A stretch of DNA of 64,000 nucleotides from Posidonia oceanica (Eukaryota > Streptophyta > Magnoliopsida > Alismatales > Posidoniaceae), in contig JAZBRS010000075.1 in NCBI GenBank assembly GCA_037176725.1, positions 70,124,001-70,188,000 on the forward strand, read 5' to 3'. Below are positions 50,173 to 62,440 of the stretch, one piece after another (the stretch's first letter is position 1; each line of letters starts with the position of its first letter). The notes beneath the pieces are model-generated. The model ran no database searches. It saw only the letters and a program-made list of their open reading frames with translations, and was not told where the DNA came from. The translations under genes and the position numbers were made by a program.

Positions 50173-50302
50173 GTAAGTCCCCGTAGTTTCCTTTGGGTGG
50201 TGTGACCCATTGTTATTGTTGTTGTTGTTGTTGTTTCTTTCCCCCTGTAATATGAACCTTGTTGTTTAATTGGGGATGCTGTTGGTTGTGCTTTGGCCTT
50301 AG
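50173..50302 (+). other. Putative intron between gag and protease
   Basis: 130 bp with donor G|GTAAGTCC and acceptor GGCCTTAG|GT. It contains stops in the gag frame, a (TTG)n run and a pyrimidine tract. Removing it joins a one-base remnant to two bases and restores a single frame from the zinc-knuckle region into the protease. Without it gag and protease are in different frames. Splicing itself is inference. Confidence 0.55.
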
Positions 50303-53300
50303 GTTCTTATCTTGTGGCGGGCCGAATGGCCAAAGTTCTGTTTGACTCAGGGAGCACTTTCTCTTTTGTCTTCGAGTCTTTTGCGGCGGAGCTAGGTTAT
50401 GTACTAGTCAAGTTAGCTTTCCACTTGGAGGTGGTAACGCCGCTGGGTAAGCATAGTTCGGAGTGGAGATATCTGCCTTCTGTCGATTTGGAGCTGAATG
50501 GTCGAGAGTTCGATGCCACTCTCATTCTCATGAGTATGAATGAGTATGATGTTATCTTGGGCATGAACTGGCTGAGCCAATATTCTGCTTTGATCAACTG
50601 TGCTCGTAAGAGGATTTTCTTTGGAGCTGCTGAGGCTGGTTCCTTCTTTGTGCAAGGTGTGCGCCAAGGTGAGCCTAAGCTTGTGATTTCTGATGTGAAG
50701 GCTTACAAGTCTTTGGCTCGGGGTTGTGTGGGGTACCTTGCTAGTGTGGTTACCTCCCCTTCTTTGGAGTCGGGTGTTCACAACATATCTATTATGTGTG
50801 AATATCCCGACGTTTTCTCGGATGATCTGCCTAGCATGCCACCTCACAGGGAAGTGGAGTTCTTTATTGAGCTGACTCCGGGTAGTGGTGCTGTCGCGAA
50901 GAATACTTATCGGATGGCGCCAGCTGAGTTGCGAGAGCTCAAGGCCCAGCTGCAGGAGTTGCTGGACAAGGGGTTCATTAGGCCAAGTGTGTCTCCGTGG
51001 GGAGCGCCTGTCTTATTCGTTCGTAAGAAAGATGGTTCACTCCGATTGTGTATAGACTACCAGATGTTGAACCAGCTTACAGTGAAGAACAAGTATCCCT
51101 TGCCCCATGTTGAAGACTTGTTTGACCAGTTGCAGTCTGCTTCTGTCTTCTCAAAGATTGATCTGAGATCAGGATATCACCAGTTGAGGATCCATGATTC
51201 AGACATTCAGAAGATTGCCTTTTGGACGCGGTATGACCATTTTGAGTTTGTGGTTATGCCCTTCGGCTTGACCAACGCCCCTGCCGCATTTATGGAATTG
51301 ATGAACCAGATCTTCAGACCTTTCTTGGACTAGTTTGTGGTGGTCTTTGTAGACGACATCTTGGTCTACTCTTCAGATGAGGAAGCTCATGCCCAACATC
51401 TGAGGGCGGTGCTGGATGTTCTGAGGCAGCATCAGCTGTACGCCAAGTTCTCCAAGTGTGAGTTCTGGTTGAGGGAGGTTATGTTCCTTGGCCACCTTAT
51501 CTCTGGAGACGACGTCAGAGTTGATCCTGCCAAGGTTGAGGCAGTTAGCAATTGGTAGAGACTCAGGAGTGTGACTGAGATTAGAAGTTTCCTGAGATTG
51601 GCAGGTTACTACAGAAGGTTTATTAGGGATTTCTCTTCTATTGCTTCATCCCTGACAACTCTCACCAAGGAAGGGGTTCCGTTTATTTGGGACCAAGGTT
51701 GTGAGGCGAGTTTCAATGAGTTGAAGGCTCGTTTGACTTCTGCTCCTGTTCTGACCTTGCCTTCTGTTAGTCGTGGCTTCACTATTTATAGTGATGCTAG
51801 TGGTGTTGGGTTGGGTAGTGTTCTGATGCAGCGTGGCAATGTTATGGCTTATGCCTCCCGTCAGTTGAAAGACCACGAGAAGAACTACCCTACCCATGAT
51901 CTTGAAATGGCTGCCGTGGTGTTCGCGCTGAAGCTTTGGCAACACTACTTGTATGGGGAGCAGTTTGAGGTCTACACGGATCACAAGAGTATGAAGTATA
52001 TATTTACTCAGAAGGGCCTCAACATGCGGCAGCGGAGGTAGGTGGAGTATTTCAAGGACTATGATTTCAGTTTGTCCTACCACCTTGGGAAGGCCAACGT
52101 GGTCGCCGATGCTCTGAGTCGGCGTACGCACGTCATGGCGAGCTTGATGGTCAAGGAGTGGACCATGCTGGAGGATCTGGCTGACTGTGGACTCAAGAGA
52201 CTACATCGGGGAGCAGGCGGTGCCTATATGGCGAGCTTGTCTGTTCGTCCCAAGTTAGTGGAGTTTATTATTGCTTGTCAGTAGACAGATTCTTTCTTTC
52301 TAGCGACTATTGAGAAGTTGCGCGCTGGGAAAGCGCTAGACTTTTCTCTCGGCGTACATGGGGAGTTGAGGTTTGATCAGCACCTGTTTGTGCTCCAGTA
52401 CGAGGAAGCCAGGCAGAGGCTACTGCATGAAGCTAATCGATCCAAGTACACCGTCCACCCTAGATCCACGAAGATGTATCGGGATCTGAAGCGGAATTTT
52501 TGGTGGCTTGGCATGAAGAGAGAAGTTGCTGACTATGTGGGAAGGTGTGTGACCTGCCAGCTAGTCAAGGCAGAGCATCAGAGACCTGGAGGAACTCTAC
52601 AACCGTTGAGTATACCGGAATGGAAATGGGAGCACATCTCTATGGATTTTGTGACTAGGTTGCCGCATTCCATGAGGAAGAACGACACCGTGTGGGTGAT
52701 CGTTGGTCCGCTAACCAAGTCAGCTCATTTTCTTGCTATCCGGGTGAATCTTCCTTTATGACGGTTGACAGAACTGTACGTATCGGAGATCATTCGGCTG
52801 CATGGTGTTCCTGTATCCATTGTGTCTAATAGAGACACGCGGTTTACCTCGAGGTTCTGGAGGACTCTGCAGGAGGCTTTTGGCATGATACTCAATTTTA
52901 GTATAACTTTCCACCCTCAGTCGGATGGTCAGACAGAGAGGACAATCCAGACTCTGGAGGATATGTTGAGAGCTTGTGCCCTGGACTTGAAAGGAAGTTG
53001 GGAGGACCAGCTGCCGTTGGTTGAGTTTGCATACAACAATAGCTACCACTCTAGCATCGGGATGGCACCATACGAGTCCCTATATGGTAGGCCCTGCAGA
53101 TCCCCAGTTTGCTGGAGCGAGGTAGGAGAGCGGCAGCTTCTTGGTCCTGAGTTTGTGCAGCAGTATGTGGACAAGGTGGACTTGATCCGCAGAAGGCGTT
53201 TGACTGCACAGAGTTGGCAGAAGAGTTATGCTGACCAGAGGCAGAGACCGTTGGAGTTTCTGGTGGGAGTCTTTGTGTTCTTTAAGGTTTCACCGACCAA

Positions 53301-53418
53301 AGGCGTGAAGAAGTTTGGCAAGCGTGGGAAGCTGAGTCCCCGCTATATTGGCCCGTACCAGATCACACAGAGGGTTGGTGAAGTAGCCTATAGATTGGCC
53401 CTACCACCAGAGCTGTAG
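50303..53418 (+). pseudogene. Chromovirus pol: PR, RT, RNase H, integrase
   Basis: Protease [13 protein letters not shown] (50332); RT with [60 protein letters not shown] and FVDD at 51346-51357; RNase [34 protein letters not shown] and [16 protein letters not shown]; integrase zinc region to CVTCQLVK (about 52560), core residues in [22 protein letters not shown] and [11 protein letters not shown]; then the GPYQI motif. Stops at 51331, 51556, 52039, 52282 and 52759 among others; most fit single transitions. The motifs are well preserved, so the element died relatively recently. Confidence 0.92.
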
Positions 53419-53690
53419 ACAGTGCATAGTGTGTTCCACGTCTCCATGCTGGAGAAGTGTCTGGCTATTGTTTCACAGGTGATCCCTGTTCAGCCAGAGG
53501 TGCTCTAGGAAGATCTCTCCTTTGTTGAGGACGCTGTCCAGATTGTTGATCGCAGATAATAAGTGTTGCGGAATAAGGTGATTCCGCTAGTTCTTGTGAG
53601 ATGGCAGCATTATGGAGTAGAAGAGGCCACTTGGGAGCGCGAGGATGGGATCCTTACTCGGTACCCGCACCTTTTCGCTTACTGCTAATT
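53419..53690 (+). pseudogene. Integrase C-terminus and chromodomain
   Basis: After a TAG the frame continues with TVHSVFHVSMLEKCL, typical of chromovirus integrase ends, then VQIVDRR, two stops, VLRNKVIPLVLVRWQHYG and VEEATWEREDGILTRYP, a chromodomain of the plant CR-lineage type thought to guide insertion into particular chromatin. It ends 30-40 bp before the 3' LTR. Confidence 0.8.
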
Positions 53691-56600
53691 TCGGAGGTGA
53701 ATTCCTTTTTAGGTATTTATGATGTAACACCCAGGAATTCATTTTCCTTATTATTATGCTTTTTAATAAATTCCTTGCCTGTGGTCGGGTATTACTGGCC
53801 TTGCGGGCCCTACTTGAGGTTGTTGCGGGCCCCATCTGTGATTTGTTTGGGTCTCCACTGTATTTTGTTGTGGAATCCCACTTGTGGTAGTTGCTGGGAC
53901 AGATTTTGGTTTGGTCCCTGGCTCCTTCTCTCTCTTTCCCTTCCTTCCTCTCTCTCTCTCTCCTTCCCACTCTCTCCCTCATGTGCCCTCCCCCTCCTAT
54001 TTTTCCCCTCACCCCGCGCGTGCCATCCCCTCCCCCTCACGCGCACCTCTCTTCCGCCCCTCCCCACTCGTGCCCGCTCCTCCTCCCTCTTGCCCGCGCC
54101 CGCGCCCTAGCTTGGCCAACGCAGCCCTCTCCTCCCCCTCTCCCCATCCGTCTCCTCCTCCTTCCTCTCTCTCCCTCCTTCCCTTCCTCTCCCTCCTCTT
54201 CATCTTCCTCTCCTCCGTGTGGTGGCTGTGGTGGTGGCCGGCGTGCGGTGGCAGTCGGCGGTGGTGCGGCGAGCACCGGTTGTCGTCCAGGTGGAGCGGC
54301 GAGCCCAAGAGTGGTGCGTGGAGCTTGGAGTACGTGTAGATCGCCGAAGGACGGAGGTTGTCTCTCTGTCCCAAGGTACACGCCTCGCCATAGTAGATTA
54401 AATATTTAGAAATTGATATGCATGTGTCCCTTGCCATGTTTAGATGCCATGGTAGTGATTTGATGATTTTTAGGGATTTATATGCATTCTAGTCGGATTT
54501 ATTGGCTTAGGTTGCCTTTTGACTTGAATGTGGTTTTCCGCTGTTTGATGAGGTTGTATGCTCTCAAACGGCTTGAATATGATTTTATTATGTACCTTGC
54601 CATGTTTATATGCTATGATAGAGGTTTGGTAATTTTTAGAGATTTTATGCGATTTTGGCCGAATATATGGCCCGAGCAGCTTAAATGCCTAATTGTGGTT
54701 TCCCAGTGAATTCCAGTGTTTTGGGCCTCAGATTGAGGTGAATGTGATATGTTTGGGTTGCTTGAGCGGATGTGCTCGCTTCCATGTGTTGCACGCTTGG
54801 TTTGGCATTGATTTGATAGTGTTTTGAGGTTTTGATGAAAATGGCTTGAATATTGGATTTCTGGTGTTTTCTTGTGTTGCGTGCCTCGGAATGCCATAAT
54901 ATATGTATGGTTGCATTCCTTGTTGAATTTTGGAGATTTCGGTATATGGCACGCTAGTTTTAGAGTTTGATTCGAATGTCTTGGGTTTTAAGTCGGCTTT
55001 ATAAGTTTTCTGCCCTGTCCTGGTTCGGCACGATCTTTTTGGTCGGTCTGCCGATTTCTGGGGGAAATCAGTACATCGGTGTGATATCGGTGTCACATTT
55101 TTCTGTCAGATTTAGACCAGAACCTGAATTCGGTCGACCGATATTGATCGGTCTGTCGTTTTCAGGGTGGGATCGGTCCGACCGGTGGATTAGTTCCACC
55201 GAAGGAGGGATTTTCGGTATGACTGGTGTGATAATGGTCTGCCGATCACTGTGCGGATTGGTCGATCGGTGGATTTGGTTCCACCAAAACAGGGATTTTC
55301 GATCTACCGGTTGGAGTACCGGTTTACCGATTTTGGTCTGGGATGCTCTTCCAGGCTTGTTTTCCAATGTGGTTTCCTCGGTTGGTTTTGGGGCTTATTG
55401 TGCTTTAGCCCATGATATTGATAAATGTTTTAAAAGAGATTTTTGAGGAAAAATATGAATGGTTTGCAAATGGTTTCGCTGAGGTTTTCCGTGGCCGAAA
55501 ACCTAGGAGTTGTGTTAGCTGGACCCAGGGATGCGACGGCGTTCCTGGTGTGTCGCACACTTCGCCTTGGTTGTGGTTTGGGGGTCGGGGTGCCGATCGT
55601 ACCTAGCGGTATTGTAGCAGTGGACTCGGGAGGTATGATACTCCTGCATAGCTGGGCGTAATACCCTAGTTGTTACGGGCACCGGGACTCGCCTGGTTTT
55701 GGGTGCTGGCTGAGCTTAGGGGTTGGAGTCTCTAGTGGTTCGGGGCACTGGTGCTGGCTGAGCCTAGGCGTTGGAGCCTGTAGTGGTTCGGAGCACTGAG
55801 CTGAGGTCGCCGTATATTAGGCATGCCCTGTGGTTTGTCCTGAGTGAGGACAGCTTGCCTAGTTGGGGTGAGTAGCTTTCCTTGGTGGGGGATCGCTTTT
55901 GAGGCGTCTCTAGTGACGAGATGCCGGGACGGACACGCTCCTCCACAGGACGGGTGTTCGTGGCAGTGCAGTGAGCTGCAGTGGTGAGTCCCTGGCTACT
56001 ACTTGAGGCCAGGTCGGTTGCTTGGCGCCAAGCAACACGATCAGTTATGGTTTTGTGCCTGTGGGGCTATGTTTTGATTGTTGCTGGTTGTATTAGGCCT
56101 AGAGCTTTCCTTGAGTTTGAGCTTTGTGAGTTTTGCTGTTATTTGGGCCATATTGGGCCAGTTGCTTTTCCGCTTATGTATGGCATGAGATTGTGGTTTG
56201 TGTTTTGGGCCGTATTGGACCAGATGTTTTCCCGCCTAGTTATGGCGTGTGGCTTTGGTTTTGAGCTTTGGGCCGGTGGGCCATGATATTGATTGAGCTT
56301 TAGTTTTGCGAGGTATTTCCGCCTTTTTTGGCCGGTGGGCCGAGTGTTTTCTCAGCTTAAGGGGTTGGAGGGTTTTGAGTGGTTTCTGAGGTTTCGGGCC
56401 GGTGGGCCGTGGCTTTGTGAAATATTTTGTAAACGCCTGTCTTCCCCGGTTTTAGCATGTTGGCTTTGAGAAGGGTGTTTTAATTGATTGTTGTGGACCC
56501 AGATTTTTGGAGTTTTACCGATTGTGCCGTATTTGATGTTTTATGCCAGTTTCTCGCATGGTTTTTGCGAGGTGTGTGTTGGGTAACGATTTCTAGGTCA

Positions 56601-59600
56601 CTCACGTGTGCTTTGTTTGGTTTTCAGTTGCAGGTGCAGATGATTAGCTGGTTCGGAGTTCTAATGCATATAATGGGAGTGACGTAGCTGTCCACTGCAG
56701 GTTCCTGGCATAGATATTTGTTGTTTAGCCCAGTAATTTATTGTAATTGTAATAGTGTTGACACCTCATTTTGACAGGCTTGAATCATTTGGAGTTCTCT
56801 GGTGGTTTCTGGATCCAAACCTAGGTCAAACCCACACCCTCCTTTTCATCTTATCCTTCAAAACAAGACCAAACTTGACCTAAACTTACATCCCTTTCCC
56901 TAATCCAAAACTTATCAAAAAACCATAGGAAAATTCACCATTCCCAACTTAACAAATCTACCCAAACCCTTAGAAATTTTCAACCCAAAACCACTCCCAA
57001 AAATCCTAGAAAACCTAGGTAAAACTATCCTTTTTCTACACCTCAAAACGCTTCCAAAACTTTCTTAAAACCAAACCAAAACCCTAGGACCAATACTAGA
57101 GACCCTAGGCTACACACTCCCCAAATTTCATCCCTTTTCAAAACCTCTAAACCCTCCTTTTACCCAAATTATCCTTTTCTCTCTCTTAAATTATTCTTTT
57201 CTCTCTCCTCTCTCTCTCCTGATTATCCTCCTTTTCACCCCCTTTTCTCCCTCTTTCTTGCCTGGCTGTGGGCCCTTCTTGTACTTCTATCTGTTCTCAA
57301 TCTTATTCCTATTTTTATCTTATTTTTACCATTTTCTTTGATTTTCAAAAAATTATTTTCTTTTAGCTCCTCTCTTTCCTCTTTATTCCTCCATTTCTCT
57401 CTTTTCTTCTTCCTTTTGATTTCCTTTTCCTATTTCTTGCTAAATCCCTAAAAATCCCTAAAATCTTTCAAAAACACTAAAACAAAAGGAAAACAAACTA
57501 AAACCCTAAAATAAATAATTAAAAACATTAAACAAACAATTGAAAACCAAAACCCAACTAAATCTAGCTAAAATGGAAAATCAAGAGTGCAACTTGAAAA
57601 ATGCAAAACAAACCAAAACAAAATGCTGTAAAATCAAGGAAAAAACTAAAATATAACCAAAACAAACAAAAGTAAAAATCCGAACTGAAAAACAATAAAA
57701 AACAATTCCCAAGAAGAAAAGAAAACAATTAAAAAATGCTAAGACAACTAATTAAGAAAAAGAGAAACTTAACAAATCTAAAAAGAATAATTCAAAAACC
57801 TAACTAAAAGGAGAAAACAAACAATCAGAATTTAAAAACACTTAATTAAGAACTCAACAAGAAAACTTAACTAAAAAAATATATATATTAAAAGAACTTA
57901 ACAAACAAAAATCAAAAGCAAATCAAAAAAAGACTTAAGGAAAAAAGACCAAAATCAAAAATCTAAAACTCACTCTAATTAATTTAAAAACAAACTTTAA
58001 AAAATCCTAATTAACATCCCAAGTACTTAACAAGAAAAACATAATTAAAAAACAACTTAAAAGACTTAACAAACATTTAATCAAGATCAAAAACAAATCA
58101 AAATAAACAAAGCCCTAAAAACCCTAATCAAAACCAAAATCCCTTCAAACCTAATTAACTAACTAAAAACAATCATTAAAAAACTTAATCAGAGTCTCAA
58201 CTTAAAACACAACTACTCTAAAAACCTTTCCTAATTTTATTTTATTTTATTTTATTTTATTTTTATCTAATTTATTCCTCTCCTTTCTCTTCCTCCTTTC
58301 TTTCTTCATTTCTTTCTATTTTCTTCTTTCTTCTTTCTTCTTTCCTGGGCCCAGTCCGGCCCGTTCCCTTCCTTCCTTCTTTTCTTTCTTTCCTTTATTT
58401 CTTTTTTTCCTTCACCAGGCCCGGCCCATGCCCGCACTCAGCCTTCTTCTTCCTCCTCTTCCCTCCTTCTTCTTCTCCTTCCTCCACAGTTCCTCTCCCG
58501 CCAACATCTCCCTCTCCTCTTCAAATTTGATTTCTCTCTTCCCTCTCGATCCCATCGACCAACAGCTCACCTCCACCTCTCTCGCGTCTCAGCAGGATCT
58601 CCAGGGGCATTCAATGCCCGTTGCCTCCGGCCGTCCTCGTTGCTGACAGTTGCTGCTCTGGCCGGTGGAATTCGAATTCCACTGCGCACGTCCCGTCCTC
58701 CCAAGCTGCTTAAAGACTCCAGCCTTCACCTCCTCTTCTGCCTTTGGATCGTCCGAGAAAGAACAAGCAATCCGGAGAGCATCCAGCACCCAATTCCCCT
58801 CCTTCTTCCTCTGAAAAAATCAGGACTTCTTCCTCTCCTTCTCTTCCACCTGAAACCAGCCCATTCTAGGCCTAAAACCACCCAGCATTCCTCCCCTAAT
58901 CTCGACCAAACAACCACCACTTCAGTCCACCATTCCACAGCCAATACACCCCTGAAACCTCCCCTCAATTCCACTTGAACCAACCCAGAACCCAACTCCT
59001 ATATCCTCCAAAATTCCCGATACTACCGAGCCCCAAATCTTCCCAAATTCTAGCACCCAATTCCCTTGAACATCACCTCCCCAGATCACCAAACCTTCAA
59101 GCCTAACCCCCACCACAACTGGAGCCATTCACTTCAAACACTTGCAACCCATTCTGTCCAGAAATCCAGGCCTCAGCAATATCCCTCTCCAGCGATCCAC
59201 GACCCCATTTAAGCACCCAGGAACACTCACTGAGACTCCAGAAGCTCGCCACCACCTTCCAATCGATCCGGAGAGCAGCAGACAGCCCTACCCACCTTAG
59301 GCAACTCCTGCAGCACCCACTGAGGCGAAACTCCGCTCCGTCCGTCGAAGCTTCGCTCTAGAGATCCAGAAAGCTCCCGAGGACTCCACTGATCCGTTCC
59401 CACTGCCCCCGAGCCGACGACGAGCTCTGCAACAGCCGGACGATCTTCGCCGGCGATCACTGAAGCACTAGACGTCGAGGGAACACTCCAGCCCACGGAA
59501 AGGTACCATTCTTCCCTTGTAGTTTAGTTTTTCTCTTCTTGTGCTTTTCCGCCTGTTAGAATAGCGTTTCCTCCCCTCTTCCGCTGAGTCGTCGCCGCCA

Positions 59601-60139
59601 TCGTCTCGTCTTCTCCGGCGAGCTCCGGCTCTGTCTCGCCGCTCCGGTCAGTAGAAGCCAACTCCAGGTATCGCCCGCGAACCGCCCAGTTCCCAGGAAC
59701 TCTCCGGTGGCTTCAGAATGCCATGACGTCACGTCGATCGCCTGCTCGACGCTTCTTCTGGTCTGCAGACCTCCGTCCAGCTCTCCGGCCACCTCCGAGC
59801 AGCGTCACGAGTCGCCGAGCATCGTCCGAGGTCCGTCGAGCTCCGGAGAACATCGCCGACCTCTCCGCGCCTCCTCAGCCTCCTTCCTCCGCCTTTCTTG
59901 GCCACTGGTAGCAGTTGCTACAGTGGCCATTTCGCTTGCGTTTTTACTATAGCTTTATTTTTGCTTACCTTGCTTTTTTGTTATAAAATTGTATATCTGC
60001 CTTGCTTTTTTGTTTTATTGCATTCTGGTCCTGCTTCTGTTTATCATTCATTTAATTTTGTATGTAAATCATATGATATTGCATGAAAAGTTTAAAAAAT
60101 CAATTAATTGCATGTTAGTCCTTCTACAGTGCTTCTCTT

Positions 60140-60850
60140 TAGTATTTTGTTTAAGTTCTAGCCCTCTAGCTTTCTATTATTGCATGTTAGTCCTTCAGTA
60201 GTTAATCTAATTTAATGCTTTAATTTTACCTTGATAAATTGCATTTTTAGTCCCTGTTGCTTCTCTTATTTGCAGTTTAGTCCTCTGACCTGTTAACTTA
60301 GGCTTTTATTTTTCAATTTTTCTTACTGCATTGCATTATTTCCCCTGTACTTTCTGATTTTTGCATGTAGGTCCTTCATCAGTGCATAGCATACATTTAA
60401 ATGCATATTTTGCTTATAAAATTACATTTTTGACCCTACATGATTTGAAAATTGCACATTAGTCCTCTGCCTGTCATTTAAATGCATATTTTGCTTATAA
60501 AATTGCATCTTAGACCTTGCATGATTTAAAAATTGCATATAGGTCCCCTGTTTGCATTCCCAGACCACTTAGACCCCTGTTTTGCTGGAAAACTTGCATT
60601 TTAGACCCTATTGATTTCAAAATTGCATGCCAATTTACCATATGATTTCAAAACTTGTCCTGATGCATGTCTATCTTGAAAAATTGCATTTTGAACCCTG
60701 TATTTTGTAAAATTGCATTCATACTCTCCTTTTTTCAAAAACTTTGCATAAAAGCCCCCAACTTTTCAAAATCCTTGCATTTAGACCCCTACTTTTTCAA
60801 AATTGCATGTAGATCCCAGTTTTTCTGAAAAATCATTCCTAAGTCTTTCC
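60140..60850. repeat. Degenerate gcatttt/agaccc tandem region (copy C)
   Basis: Repeated phrases aaattgcatttt, tagaccct and gcatgttagtcctt every 30-90 bp, the complement of the array at 44340-45250. Units around 60390-60520 share aaatgcatattttgcttata. Confidence 0.65.
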
Positions 60851-61604
60851 TTGCATTCTGCATGCATTGCATTCATACATTCTTGCATTTTGGCATTCCT
60901 TGCACACACTTAAGCATTCTTAGCTCCCATTTACATGGGAGGACCTGTTTTGCACACCCCTAGGACCTCCTGTACACGTAGATCCATTCTTCTCCCCTGT
61001 TCTGGCCCCTCTACCTTGAAGCTGGGATATCTTCATATCCGGCCGTTGGATCTTCTCAACCAAGCTAGCTGGACGACCCCGGCGGAGCACTCTTCAGCAT
61101 GGACCAAGCAGTTTTCAGATTAGGCTTCGGATTTCCAAGGTAAGTCCTCCTGAACCCTTGCACAGCATTCATTTGCACACCATTTGCATTCCATGCATTG
61201 TTTTTGCTTTCTGATTTCTCGAGCATGTAGAGTAGGACTTGTTCTTCTTATCTATCAACTCTGCTTCCTCTTTTCGCGTACTCTCAGTATTTTGTGTTGC
61301 GTTTCCCTTGAATTCACCACTAATTGTGACTTTCTTCCCCCTTTTTCACGATCCGATCGCATCGCGAGCTCTTGGCAACGTGCGAGACACATTGTGGAAC
61401 ATTTTGGTGGGAAACAGTCACAAAACAGTGGTAATCCTTCCACTTGCTTCTCTTCCCCTTTGTAGGTCTTCACACCTACTTTGCGTGGTGTTTAAACGGC
61501 GTTCGTTCTCACACTTGCGCTGTTTACCTCTCCTTTGCTTCTCCTGTTCTTTCTCTTAGCAATTGCATCTGTATGGTTTTATCGATGCTTTATTTCGCCT
61601 GCTT

Positions 61605-61870
61605 TGGTACCGTTTTGCGTGCCCGCTTTGCTTCTGGTACCGTTTCACGTGCCTGCTCAGTTTTGGCATCGTTTTGCGTGTCCGCTCTGCTTTTGGCACC
61701 GTTTCGCGTGTCCACTCTGTTTTTGGCACCGTTTTGCATGTCTGCTTTGCTTTTTGCACCGTTTCGCATGCCCGTTTTGTTTTCGGCACTGTTTTGCGTG
61801 CCCGTTTTGATTTCTTGCACCGTTTTGCATACCGGTCTCGTTTTCTTGCACCGTTTCGCGTGCTGCCTTC
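61605..61870. repeat. 30-bp tandem array (copy C)
   Basis: Units such as cgttttgcgtgtccgctctg followed by cttttggcac, about nine imperfect copies. Both strands stay open because of the 3n period. Confidence 0.8.
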
Positions 61871-61979
61871 TTTTCTTGCGTTGTTTTGCGTGTTTTACGT
61901 CGTTTTCTCTTGCATGTCGCCTACGTTGCTTGGTTTTACCGCCGTTTTGCTTTTCCGTCTGCATTTGCATATAGGGCAG

Positions 61980-62440
61980 TGATGCTTACTGTCTGGAGTT
62001 CTCACGAGCCCGGTTTCGACCGGTTCGGAACACAGACAGCGCTGCTGAGCACTTAGACTGCACGTTTACTTTCCTGCATTGCATCCCAACACTTGGAGCA
62101 CACCTATGAGCATTTATTCAGGCATTCATTGGCATTTAGGCATTCAAACCTGCATTTCCCTGCTTATGCGAGCGTAAGCCTAGAAAGACCGATTCTTGGG
62201 CGTGTCGGGGGTGCCTAACACCTTCCCCGCACGTAACAGGAGTCCTTGCCCAGTCTTTTGGCCCGCAGTGACCATATTGCCCTTATCCTAGGCATGAGTC
62301 ATATCATTTGCATTCATTTGCATTTGTTTTCTTTTACATTGCTTTGCATTGCATCTTTTGCTTGGTTTTGTGTGTTAACTCACGCATTTCCCCCGGTTTT
62401 CCTTGTCTCTCGATAATAGACACGGTGGCGACTCTGAATT
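61980..62440 (+). repeat. Conserved 3' block of Ogre-like LTR (copy C)
   Basis: Contains gagttctcacgag, ggttcggaacacaga, cagcgctgctgagcactta, gggggtgcctaacacctt, cgtaacaggagtcctt and acacggtggcgactctgaat. Closely matched by copies A and B, although the rest of copy A is hard to align with C. Confidence 0.75.
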
